Origin: HGM04593 sp045644465
GTDB taxonomy: Bacteria > Bacteroidota > Bacteroidia > Bacteroidales > Bacteroidaceae
Direction: 5' to 3'
NCBI GenBank assembly: GCA_045644465.1
Contig: JAZRGV010000065.1
Location: 1-11,960, forward strand
DNA length: 11,960 nucleotides
The position numbers and the translations under genes were made by a program. Under the pieces are notes generated by a model. The model worked only from the letters and a program-made list of their open reading frames with translations. It was not told where the DNA came from and ran no database searches. This document shows, piece after piece, positions 1 through 7,454 of the stretch. Numbering within the stretch: the stretch's first letter is position 1; each line of letters opens with the position of its first letter.

Positions 1-1
1 A

Positions 2-34
2 GTTTGCACCGGCTATGCCGACAGCAAACAATAA
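2..34 (+). CDS. Possible C-terminal tail of an upstream gene (partial)
   Basis: One plus-strand frame enters the window from the left and reads VCTGYADSKQ before a TAA at 32-34. Its codons (GGC, TAT, GCC, GAC, AGC) are like those of the neighbouring genes. The stop lies about 50 bases before a strong plus-strand terminator, as expected for the last gene of a rightward unit. A second frame stays open to a TAA at 93-95, but that would place coding sequence inside the terminator stem, so it is less likely. Ten residues are too few to name a function. Confidence 0.3.
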   Translation, partial: VCTGYADSKQ

Positions 35-82
35 AGTTGATGGGTCTATAAAAGACAAATCTCAAGTCCTAGATGGCCCACG

Positions 83-109
83 AAGAGAACCATAAGGTTC
101 TCTTTTTTT
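83..109 (+). terminator. Rho-independent terminator for the upstream plus-strand gene
   Basis: A 9-bp perfect stem (83-91 paired with 96-104, core AGAGAACC/GGTTCTCT) with the four-base loop ATAA runs straight into a tract of seven T at 103-109. The T tract follows the stem only in the plus direction, so it ends a gene that lies left of the window. Confidence 0.85.
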
Positions 110-155
110 GTATAGGACTCAAACCTACGGCTATCGACTTCGTTATATAACCCAC

Positions 156-180
156 AAAAAATTAGGCAACAATCGTCGCC
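156..180 (-). terminator. Rho-independent terminator of the large minus-strand operon
   Basis: Read on the minus strand, a 6-bp stem GGCGAC/GTTGCC (165-180, one G-T wobble, loop GATT) is followed by TAATTTTTTG (complement of 155-164). It begins about 27 bases after the cupin stop codon and is the first convincing minus-strand terminator found after the operon promoter near 7806. It therefore marks the likely operon end. It faces the plus-strand terminator at 83-109. Confidence 0.7.
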
Positions 181-206
181 TTACTTAAAGTCTAAAAAAA
201 CAAGAA

Positions 207-659
207 TTACTCCAACGGTATTTCAGGATGTTGCACAGAAAGTGGCAAATCCTTTTGTGAAAGGTAGAACATATATAGCACGACAGGTTCTGTTCCACAA
301 CTCTCGCCATGATGTACGGCATCAACCATCTCCACTACAACGTCGCCTGCATGCAGCACGGTCTCTTTGCCATCCTGAGCAATAATTTTGAGTTCGCCTT
401 GCACCAATACACCATGATTCATTGATACATGATGATGCCAGCCCAACTTCTGACCGGGAGGAATGACATATTTTACTGCAACCAACTCGGGACGGCCCTG
501 TGGATAGTCGGGCATCTCCATTCCGTTCCAGCTTTGGCTGGTACGTAACAACTCTGTACTTTCAACACTTGTAACGGCATTGCCCTTGCCACAAGAAAAG
601 AGCATTCCAATACCACAGCAGACCACCACTGTAAGTGCCAATTTTGTAAATTTATTCAT
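207..659 (-). CDS. Cupin-domain lipoprotein
   Basis: A 150-residue protein if it starts at the ATG at 657-659. Longer readings begin at the in-frame ATG at 668 or a TTG at 689. The 659 start gives the neatest lipoprotein signal: MNKF, a hydrophobic stretch, then lipobox LFSC with the lipidated Cys at residue 23. The product should therefore be anchored in the envelope. Residues about 60-135 form a single small cupin_2-type beta-barrel. Motif 1 contains HHH at 75-77, and motif 2 contains GD at 105-106 and HHG at 116-118. These histidines are the likely metal ligands, although the usual motif-1 glutamate is not obvious. It is the last gene of the operon, 51 bases after the arginine deiminase homologue and just before a terminator. 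Single-domain cupins bind or convert many small ligands. The substrate cannot be read from the sequence. Confidence 0.85.
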   Translation of the reverse strand: MNKFTKLALTVVVCCGIGMLFSCGKGNAVTSVESTELLRTSQSWNGMEMPDYPQGRPELVAVKYVIPPGQKLGWHHHVSMNHGVLVQGELKIIAQDGKETVLHAGDVVVEMVDAVHHGESCGTEPVVLYMFYLSQKDLPLSVQHPEIPLE

Positions 660-710
660 AACATTCATTTCTGAGCATATAACAATCAAATATAATAATC
701 AAAGCCACAA

Positions 711-1292
711 TTAACGTTTTCTCTTTCTACCTCCTGTTGCCGGCTCTGCCTTTATGACCTGTGTCATGCAATGTGCTGCGCCATAACCTTTTATAAGGGT
801 TTCAAGAGGAACCCACTCTACCTTCACGCCATGCTCTGCAAAAGCCTTTTGCAACTCTTTCGATTGATTTCCTACAGCCATAATGTGGCGTGGCGCAATG
901 GTAAGGAAATTATTTGCATAATGCAACTCATCTTCCGGTTTAATTGGAATAATTGTAAACCCTCTCTGCTTCAAGAACTCCACAAATGGTATCGCCTTTT
1001 GTGTCAAGGTATATTCTTTCTCGCCGGGCACACGGGTGTACAGATCGACTGTAACCCATTCAGGATCGCCCTCTTTTGCAAAATAACGACTCTCGACGAG
1101 TGTACACAAATCTTTGTCTATGATATTGAAATATGTGTCAAGATGCATCTGCATCTGCCACCATTTATGGTCATTCACCACAGCTATGGTGTCATGTCCA
1201 AAAGCATCGGCACGCATCATCTGCCCTATTGCTTCCATATTGGTACGCATTACCGCCACGCAGATAGTCGCCACCCTCAAGTCGTCCTTCAC
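711..1292 (-). pseudogene. Arginine deiminase family protein, C-terminal part (out of frame)
   Basis: This is the catalytic C-terminal part of the same gene as the segment ending at 1192. Family-like sequence starts at RTNMEAIGQMM (R codon at 1245-1247). The residues before it, back to a GTG at 1292, are the N-terminal part read in the wrong frame. The segment keeps key elements of the guanidino-group-modifying superfamily: MHLDT, with the catalytic His, and GYGAAHCMT near the C-terminus, with the nucleophilic Cys. It ends in a very basic RKRKR tail. Arginine deiminases turn arginine into citrulline and ammonia through a Cys-linked amidino intermediate. Alone this part lacks the EGGD strand and the N-terminal half of the propeller, so it is unlikely to be active. 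Repairing the frame at about 1248-1260 would give a protein of about 410 residues, the usual size for arginine deiminase. Confidence 0.75.
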
Positions 1293-1950
1293 CAGTGATG
1301 GTGAGTATTGGTTTTACGCCTAACAACTCGTAGCATAACGACACTATTTGTGTTTCACTGGCACGTTGCAGAGAGTTCATCTTGGAAATGATATATCCGC
1401 AAGGTGTGGTTATGCTCTGGTCGCGAGTGAAATAGAGGTTCATCAAAGGCGAGTGCGTATATACAGCCTCAACGCCTGTATTATTACTTGTGCTGCATAA
1501 CTTAACTGTTGGGCGTAATAATATACAACGGATGAGGTCGGCACGCGACATCTCATCGATAATACTCATACGATATTTCTCGGACTCGCTTGCCGATGCG
1601 TCGGTCATTGCAGAGGTATCATATGTGAGTGCCGACATTGCGCAGGCACGTAATTTTTCAATAGGCGCTTGCTCTAATAGTTCCTTTACCGTATATACTT
1701 TGATACCATTCTTTTCAAGAGCCTTGATATAACCTTTATGTTCTTCGGCAGCCTTGTCAACGTCAAAGTAATATTCAAACAATCCGGCATACGGATGAAT
1801 CACACCATCAAAAAGTTCTTCACCGGGAGTGTGCATCAATATCGCTTTTGCATAATCCCATTCCGAGCAGGGGTAGCTTGTTTTATCCTGCGCCGACACA
1901 GCAAACAGTGTCGTGAGAAGAAGTAATAAGAACAAGAATTTCCGTTTCAT
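1192..1950 (-). pseudogene. Exported arginine deiminase family protein, N-terminal part (frameshifted)
   Basis: The frame opens at ATG 1948-1950, two bases after the phosphatase stop, and reads correctly for about 230 residues. It then goes out of frame after EGRLEGGDYL (about 1261) and stops at 1192. Residues 1-20 form a clear signal peptide (a run of Leu, then AVSA before QDK), so the enzyme would be periplasmic or secreted, whereas classical ArcA is cytoplasmic. Family motifs seen are MHTPGEEL (39-46), NLYFTRD (171-177) and EGGD (225-228), which match arginine deiminase more closely than agmatine deiminase. Compared with remembered homologues, about eight residues between GGDYL and RTN are missing, so the lesion looks like a deletion of about two dozen bases rather than one base. 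The position in the operon suggests a link to arginine or citrulline use beside an amino-acid-type transporter. Substrate is inferred from family only. Confidence 0.75.
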
Positions 1951-1952
1951 AG

Positions 1953-4289
1953 TTATAGTTTCTTTTCCAATGTGAGTACGTTTTTTCCTTCGATGCGTTC
2001 ATATTTCACTTCGTTCATAATCTGACGAATAAGGAATATGCCCAAACCGCCTATTTTGCGTTCATCGGCAGAGAGGGTTATATCGGCATCAGGTGCAGTG
2101 GTGGGGTCGAACTCCTTACCTGTATCGGTAAGAACCAACACAATAGAACCTTTATGCAACTTGGCTGAAAGATATATTGTTTGGTGTTCTTCCTTTGGAT
2201 AGGCATAGTTGATAATATTCACTACCGCCTCTTCAAGAACGAGATTGAGATTGAACGTTACATCGGGGGCAAGCGAAAACTCTTCGCCAATCTCTTCAAC
2301 AAACATATTAAGCCTGTTAATCTCTGAAATATCGTTCGCAAGAATGATTGATTTTTCCATTATTTCGGCATTATACTTAATACACACTACTGTTATATCA
2401 TCACTTTGTTCGGCTCCACAAGCGTGCGCCTTTATCTCGGCAAAAGTCTGTTCTATTATCGCATTCGGTGTCTTGGAATAATTTGTCTGCAACAAAGCAA
2501 CAAGTTTGTCGTTACCAAACTGCACCATCTCGTTGTTCTCGGCTTCGTTGACACCATCGGTAAACAGATACAACATCATACCTTTGTCTATTCGGGTATT
2601 TTGTCCTTTATACTCAAAACCGCCGAACAGGCCCAACGGCAGGTTGGGAACAACATCTATTGGAGTTACATTGCCATCAACAGCAATTAACAATGGCGCA
2701 TTATGCCCTGCATTGCAGTATTCAAGTTGCCCTGTCTGCAAATCCAATATACCAAGGAATGCCGTACAAAACATATTAGAGTCGTTACCGTCGGCCAAAG
2801 AATCGTTGAGCGAAGTTATTATATCTTCCGGCTTATCAAGATGCGATGATACCGACCTGAACAGACGACAAGTAACTGCCATTACCAACGATGCAGGAAT
2901 ACCCTTGCCCGACACGTCACCTATAATAAAGTAGAGTTTCTCATCTTTTATGAAGAAATCGTAGAGGTCGCCACCAACCTCTTTTGCAGGAACAAGGCTT
3001 GCTGCAAGAGTAATATCGTCGCGTTCGGGGAAAGGCGGGAAGAACTTGGGAATCATTCCCATCTGAATATTGTGTGCAATACGCAATTCACTCTCAATCC
3101 TTTCTTCGTTAGCCGTAGTAAGCTTAAGCTTCTCTATATATTGCACAAGAGAATGTTGCATATACTCAAAAGAGTCGTGCAACTCCTTTAGTTCGTCTTT
3201 TGAGTGTATCTGGGGCAGCTCAACATTGAAATCGCCATGTGCAATTTTTTTGGCAACACCCGAAAACTCCTCGACAGGAGCAACCACCCTGCGAATTCCG
3301 TTATAACTCATAAGAATCATAAGCAGGAGTGCTATCACGCCCAATACAATCAGCACATCTCTCATTTTCTTTACTCCCAAATAGAGTTCGCCTATAGGGC
3401 ACACAATGGCGACATTCCATTGAGTGGTCTCTACAGGAGAGTAGAAAACGAAGAATCTCTTGCCGTCTTTGTTCCTGAGCACCTCGCCGGCCTTGCAGTT
3501 AAGCATATCGTTCTGCATTATCTTCAACGACTCGTCTTTGTCGCCGTATGTAGATGAGAAGATTGTTTCGTTGAGAATGAGATCGTGGTTAGGATGCACA
3601 ATGAACGAGGCATTTCTGCTCACCATAAGGTTATACGACTTGTTGAAAGCACGAATATCGCCTACAAGGTTGGTCAGCCACTCAAGAGACAAGTCGGCTG
3701 TTATTATGGCATAAAGTTTTCCGTTGCTGTCATACAATGGTTTGGAATAGGTTGTCATCATCATCTCACCACCACCATCGTCGTAGTATGGTTCACTCCA
3801 ATAGGGTTTATTCAGCAGTTTGGGTATCTGATACCAGTCCATATAATGGTAATCGTAGGTATCGGTTCCCAACTGTTTCGACTTGATTTCTCCATTCTCA
3901 CCCCTATAGGAATAAGGCGAGAAGTAATGTCCTTGAGTGCTGAAATAGTTCGGTTCGAATGCAACGGCACAACCATAGATAAATTCGTTGTTCTGTAGAA
4001 GTCTCTTGGTGATGTCGTACATAAAATCGGGCGATGCAAGGCGATGCGGTACAATCCATGCCGTATTTTCAACAGCAATCTCCACAGAACGCAATATGGC
4101 ATCTATCTGATGTATGGTGTTGGATAGTTCACTATGCGCATGCTTGGCAGCCTCTTCGCGCACCTTGTTTGCTGCCATTCTCAGGAACAGAGTGAATGTC
4201 AACGTAAATATTACGGCAGAGAGAATAAGCACCCTTGCCATAAGGCGTCCCGACATGGAGCGTCTCAGTTTTATATTATCGATTTTCAT
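1953..4289 (-). CDS. Membrane Cache-HAMP-SpoIIE (PP2C) phosphatase with C-terminal HATPase domain
   Basis: A 778-residue inner-membrane signalling protein. In order: TM1 (about 16-38); a periplasmic double-Cache-like sensor (about 40-305; WY at 152-153, the stretch 163-205 and the membrane-proximal strands are typical); TM2 (311-329); HAMP (330-385); a short coiled linker; a SpoIIE-type PP2C phosphatase (about 400-638); and a HATPase_c domain of the RsbW/SpoIIAB type (about 645-778). The PP2C metal-binding acids are visible as GGD (439-441), GDVSGKG (457-463), FTDG (576-579) and SDD (629-631). The HATPase keeps the N box EAVVN (E687, N691), the DTG of G1 (722-724) and GGLG of G2 (747-750), so it looks able to bind ATP and act as a Ser/Thr kinase. 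One polypeptide thus carries both opposing activities toward a STAS partner. Such a partner is encoded two genes upstream. The gene starts 3 bases after the NMT1-type binding protein, which suggests coupled translation. Confidence 0.92.
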   Translation of the reverse strand: MKIDNIKLRRSMSGRLMARVLILSAVIFTLTFTLFLRMAANKVREEAAKHAHSELSNTIHQIDAILRSVEIAVENTAWIVPHRLASPDFMYDITKRLLQNNEFIYGCAVAFEPNYFSTQGHYFSPYSYRGENGEIKSKQLGTDTYDYHYMDWYQIPKLLNKPYWSEPYYDDGGGEMMMTTYSKPLYDSNGKLYAIITADLSLEWLTNLVGDIRAFNKSYNLMVSRNASFIVHPNHDLILNETIFSSTYGDKDESLKIMQNDMLNCKAGEVLRNKDGKRFFVFYSPVETTQWNVAIVCPIGELYLGVKKMRDVLIVLGVIALLLMILMSYNGIRRVVAPVEEFSGVAKKIAHGDFNVELPQIHSKDELKELHDSFEYMQHSLVQYIEKLKLTTANEERIESELRIAHNIQMGMIPKFFPPFPERDDITLAASLVPAKEVGGDLYDFFIKDEKLYFIIGDVSGKGIPASLVMAVTCRLFRSVSSHLDKPEDIITSLNDSLADGNDSNMFCTAFLGILDLQTGQLEYCNAGHNAPLLIAVDGNVTPIDVVPNLPLGLFGGFEYKGQNTRIDKGMMLYLFTDGVNEAENNEMVQFGNDKLVALLQTNYSKTPNAIIEQTFAEIKAHACGAEQSDDITVVCIKYNAEIMEKSIILANDISEINRLNMFVEEIGEEFSLAPDVTFNLNLVLEEAVVNIINYAYPKEEHQTIYLSAKLHKGSIVLVLTDTGKEFDPTTAPDADITLSADERKIGGLGIFLIRQIMNEVKYERIEGKNVLTLEKKL

Positions 4290-4292
4290 AGA

Positions 4293-5228
4293 CTATTCCC
4301 CTATAAACGTTTCATAAACAACCGGCCGCGAAACATATCCAAACCTTAACAGAATCTCGTTCATACGGTTGAAATCTTCAATTTTCAGACTATACGAAGG
4401 TCTTCCCCCTTTTACATCTTCCTGCGCTTCTAGTATTGTATCGAGCATAACTCTCTGATTGTATATGTTTGTGGGGACATTCTCGGCCTTGACATATTTC
4501 ATAACAATCTCAAGAGCTTTCTCTCTGTTATCCCTTACCCATTCCCAACCTTTACGCGATGCCTGAGCAAAAAGACGACATTGCTGAGGATGCTTTTTGA
4601 AGAAATCTTCACTCACATACAAGCCATCCTCGGGATAATCAAAACCGAGTTCCGAGAAATATAGGGTACTTTCGGGAGTTATACCCGACATTGGAAACAA
4701 AACCAACTCGTTATAGCTCTTCACCAATGTGGCATCTATAGCACCCGATATATACAGGTTGACAGGATTAATGAATTTCACCCACTCTATATTCAAATTC
4801 TGTTCCTCATCAATCATGTGAGGTATTTCGCTGAAACCAACTTTCCATGTTCCTACACGGCGGCCTGCCAGGTCGGACATCTGCTTGACATCTTTGATAC
4901 GCGATATCAACACAAGTGTGGAATGTTGCGCTGTCTGCAACAAGTTGACAAGCTTTACTTCCTTTTCGGCAGCCATCATGGCTTGTATCAGTTCACATGT
5001 TATTATATCGGACGTTCCATCCTTGAGCATATTCATTGAGCTATAGAACGCCGATGGATGCGCTATCTCCACATCAAGGCCCAACTCGTCATAGAAACCA
5101 TTTTCAAGGGCGGCATAGTACCCGGCAAACTGGCTCTGTGGAGTCCATTGAGGTGTAAAAGTCAACTTCTGTGCATACCCTGAGAAAGTGATGAACAGAA
5201 GGCACATCAGACTAGAAAAAATCTTCAT
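4293..5228 (-). CDS. NMT1/THI5-like periplasmic solute-binding protein
   Basis: A 311-residue exported protein. Residues 1-19 form a signal peptide ending SGYA before QKL; there is no lipobox Cys, so it should be free in the periplasm. The mature N-terminus, from about residue 23 (FTPQWTPQSQFAGYYAALE, then GFYDELGLDVEI), is the hallmark of NMT1/THI5-like (ThiY/SsuA-type) binding proteins. The hinge and second lobe follow (for example DLAGRRVGTW at about 119-128). Family members bind thiamine-pyrimidine precursors, sulfonates, nitrate or other ligands; the ligand here is unknown. The permease and ATPase upstream are of the amino-acid type and already have their own binding domain, so this protein may serve as a ligand receptor for the Cache phosphatase encoded 3 bases downstream. 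That role is inference. A 113-base gap precedes it, with only a one-mismatch -7 element (TAACTTTC, 5242-5249), so a weak internal promoter is possible. Confidence 0.88.
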   Translation of the reverse strand: MKIFSSLMCLLFITFSGYAQKLTFTPQWTPQSQFAGYYAALENGFYDELGLDVEIAHPSAFYSSMNMLKDGTSDIITCELIQAMMAAEKEVKLVNLLQTAQHSTLVLISRIKDVKQMSDLAGRRVGTWKVGFSEIPHMIDEEQNLNIEWVKFINPVNLYISGAIDATLVKSYNELVLFPMSGITPESTLYFSELGFDYPEDGLYVSEDFFKKHPQQCRLFAQASRKGWEWVRDNREKALEIVMKYVKAENVPTNIYNQRVMLDTILEAQEDVKGGRPSYSLKIEDFNRMNEILLRFGYVSRPVVYETFIGE

Positions 5229-5341
5229 AGGTTCACGAAATGAAAGTTAGAGATTGGTATTTTTGGCCTCAACCACCTAAAGAATCCACCTCTTTCAAAC
5301 GGCAGGAACTGAATAAAAGAGATGTGGCAACGATGTTGTCG

Positions 5342-5644
5342 TTACTCTATTGTCAGGATATTCGAGAAACCAATCATATCGAAAACTGAGCGTACCTCTT
5401 TGCTAAGGTTACGTATGATAAAACGTCCGCCACCGGCAGTAAGGCTCTTATGCGCCATAAGCACAACGCGAAGACCGGCACTACTGATATATTCCATTGC
5501 GCTACAGTCCAAAACAAGCTCCAAACCCGGAGTGGAGAAATATGTTGTAAGTGTCTTTTCAAACTCCGACGATGTTACGGTATCGAGACGACCTGCAATA
5601 GCTGCTACTACAGTATCGTTTGTCTGTGTGATTTCTATTTTCAT
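5342..5644 (-). CDS. STAS-domain anti-anti-sigma-like protein (SpoIIAA/RsbV type)
   Basis: A 100-residue single-domain cytoplasmic protein that is entirely STAS. It shows the N-terminal beta strands with AGRLD (17-21), then LDCSAMEYISSAGLRVVL (45-62), with the conserved loop that carries the phosphorylated serine in SpoIIAA and RsbV. By alignment to the D-S-(S/T)-G-L motif the modified residue should be Ser55, with Ser54 next to it. In known systems a HATPase kinase phosphorylates this serine, a SpoIIE-type PP2C phosphatase removes the phosphate, and the unphosphorylated form binds the kinase. Both activities are encoded in the downstream Cache-SpoIIE-HATPase gene. The gene starts 7 bases after the ABC ATPase stop, so the two are likely translated in step. 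No sigma factor lies nearby, so the output partner may be something else, possibly the transporter ATPase. Confidence 0.92.
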   Translation of the reverse strand: MKIEITQTNDTVVAAIAGRLDTVTSSEFEKTLTTYFSTPGLELVLDCSAMEYISSAGLRVVLMAHKSLTAGGGRFIIRNLSKEVRSVFDMIGFSNILTIE

Positions 5645-5651
5645 TTTATTT

Positions 5652-6713
5652 TTATATTGAGTTTTGTCTGATTGTAAGTCTTATTACTGTTTCGCCCAAA
5701 TCGTTGGTATCCTCTTCTATCTTTTCACAAAGTCCTTCGAGAATGGTGTAACCTAATTCATCCTTCACTCGCTCGTGAGAGAGATATGGCTCGGTTCCTT
5801 TGGCAAGAACAGCCTCAACCTCTAAGCCTTTATCCGATTTAACAATCACAAGGTTGACTCCTTTCTCAAGAGGAATAAGATTCAACAGTTCCTCCACTGC
5901 AAGCTGCAGTGAATAGGTATCGGAGAATGGCAATCTGTATCGCATACAGAATACCTCAATCCTTGCATTCAACTCCGGAAGGTCATATTTCTCTGAAGGT
6001 ATCTCATAAACCATATTGGTACAATGGTTGATAAAAGACCTCGTTTCACGATTTTTCGGATAGTTTATAATCTCGGACGGAGTACCCTGCTCGCAAATCC
6101 TGCCGTTGCTCATAAAGACAATCCTGTCACTTATTGAACGTGCAAGGTCTATGCTGTGTGTTACAAGGATAATTGTCATGTCATTATTCTTGAGATTCGA
6201 GAGCACCTTGAACACCTCACTTGCCGACGCAGGGTCTAACGACGATGTGGGCTCGTCGAGCAGAAGCACTCTGGGCTTCATCATAAGGCTGCGAGCTATT
6301 GCCGCACGTTGACGCTGGCCACTTGAGAGCGACTCGGGATAGGAATTCCTTACCGACCATATACCAACTCTCTCAAGCATCTGCATAGCCTCTTTCTCGG
6401 CCTGCTCGGGAGAAAGCCCCAACACCTTTACCGGAGCAAGAACCAAATTACGTAGTATGGTGAGATGCGGAAAAAGATTCCTGCTGTTAAAAACCATACC
6501 TATGCCACCATAGCCTTTTCCTTGAACGATATCGGTGGTAACAGTTCCTGAATCATAAGGCTCAAGACCTGCGATACAATTGAGCAGTGTGGATTTTCCC
6601 GAACCGGAATAACCGATAATGGAAACCACTTCGTTCCTGCCTATATTCAAGGAGATATCATCAAGCACCTTTGTAGCATTATAGGACTTTGTAAGATGGC
6701 TTATTTTAATCAT
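5652..6713 (-). CDS. ABC transporter ATPase (amino-acid type) with degenerate HATPase-like C-terminal domain
   Basis: A 353-residue cytoplasmic protein. Residues 1-232 are an ABC nucleotide-binding domain of the polar amino acid (GlnQ/HisP-like) group. It has Walker A GYSGSGKST (34-42), signature LSSGQ (129-133), Walker B VLLLDEP (149-155) and an H-loop His186. Two positions are unusual: the Q-loop Gln is Asn76 (VFNS where VFQS is normal), and the signature is LSSGQ instead of LSGGQ. Residues about 240-353 are an added domain that resembles an RsbW/SpoIIAB-type HATPase. It has an N-box-like EELLN (274-278, E-x-x-x-N) and an ending similar to that of the HATPase in the downstream phosphatase, but the DxG and GGxG nucleotide motifs are missing. 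It may be a non-catalytic docking module for the STAS protein; this is inference. The start overlaps the permease end by 8 bases, so the two are translationally coupled. Confidence 0.9.
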   Translation of the reverse strand: MIKISHLTKSYNATKVLDDISLNIGRNEVVSIIGYSGSGKSTLLNCIAGLEPYDSGTVTTDIVQGKGYGGIGMVFNSRNLFPHLTILRNLVLAPVKVLGLSPEQAEKEAMQMLERVGIWSVRNSYPESLSSGQRQRAAIARSLMMKPRVLLLDEPTSSLDPASASEVFKVLSNLKNNDMTIILVTHSIDLARSISDRIVFMSNGRICEQGTPSEIINYPKNRETRSFINHCTNMVYEIPSEKYDLPELNARIEVFCMRYRLPFSDTYSLQLAVEELLNLIPLEKGVNLVIVKSDKGLEVEAVLAKGTEPYLSHERVKDELGYTILEGLCEKIEEDTNDLGETVIRLTIRQNSI

Positions 6714-7398
6714 ACTTGAATACTTTGTTATATATTACCGACAGACTTTTGACTATCACACGGGAAAGCACAAGAAAAATCACCGACACAAGCAACAATG
6801 GCACAAGCACATCATAGGTTTGATTTCTTATTATTTCGGTAACCTTTACAAGATCGAGTTCCGAGATGTAACCTGCATATGTAGTGGCTCTTAGCAAAAC
6901 CTTGGATTCAGCACCAATAAGAGGCAACATCGGCTTTACAGCCTGAGGAAGAATTACATATCGGTATTTCTTCCAACCTGTAAGTCCAAACATCTGCGCT
7001 GCAGCGTGCTGATTTCTATCGACCTGCTTCAAATGAACATTGAAAACATTCATAAGCGAGCCCGAAGTATAAACTCCGAGAGAGATTGAACAGACAATTA
7101 TTCCGCTGATATCAACCGATGCAAATACAAAATAGTAGAAGAAAAATATCAACACCACCGACGGCACATCGTGTATGGTCTTAACAAAATAGGAGAGCGG
7201 TTTAGATATAACCTTAAGGTATCGGCGCCCATTCATCCACATAAGCAGTATAGCCAAAGCAAAGGCCATAAGGATACCCGAGAAGAACATTACTATAGTT
7301 GTTGCAAATCCCTTTAATAACAGAATCCAATATCCGTCGGAAATAACACTGCGATGCACGCGACGGACAGAACTTGCCAGCAAGTCGTTTTCATCCAT
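6706..7398 (-). CDS. Amino-acid-type ABC transporter permease (3' part of a frameshifted binding-protein-permease fusion)
   Basis: A 230-residue membrane protein of the HisM/GlnP (polar amino acid) permease family. Hydrophobic segments lie at about 25-55, 70-92, 97-115, 155-175 and 199-219. The cytoplasmic EAA loop that docks on the ATPase is visible at about 127-151 (HAAAQMFGLTGWKKYR, ending VILPQ). The usual RGTP before the second membrane segment is HDVP here. The reading frame is open upstream of the ATG at 7398, through codons for NSDYDSLSCRDVIGDSV, back to the A-run at 7493-7496. There, one extra A would join it to the solute-binding domain. Such binding-protein-permease fusions are known for this family. 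As given, the permease would need its own initiation at 7398, 56 bases after the stop of the upstream part. Arginine or another polar amino acid is a reasonable but unproven substrate. Confidence 0.85.
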   Translation of the reverse strand: MDENDLLASSVRRVHRSVISDGYWILLLKGFATTIVMFFSGILMAFALAILLMWMNGRRYLKVISKPLSYFVKTIHDVPSVVLIFFFYYFVFASVDISGIIVCSISLGVYTSGSLMNVFNVHLKQVDRNQHAAAQMFGLTGWKKYRYVILPQAVKPMLPLIGAESKVLLRATTYAGYISELDLVKVTEIIRNQTYDVLVPLLLVSVIFLVLSRVIVKSLSVIYNKVFKYD

Positions 7399-7454
7399 TG
7401 AGGCAGCCTTTCCGGGAAGAAGATTCTTATGTGCTATAAGAATAACTGAATCAC

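Noticed and set aside
771..1298. Plus-strand open frame of 175 codons opposite the deiminase
   Set aside because: It lies antisense to recognisable deiminase motifs, has no family-like features and no promoter.
2506..2934. Plus-strand open frame of 142 codons opposite the phosphatase domain
   Set aside because: It is the antisense shadow of strongly conserved PP2C sequence; its residue composition is not protein-like.
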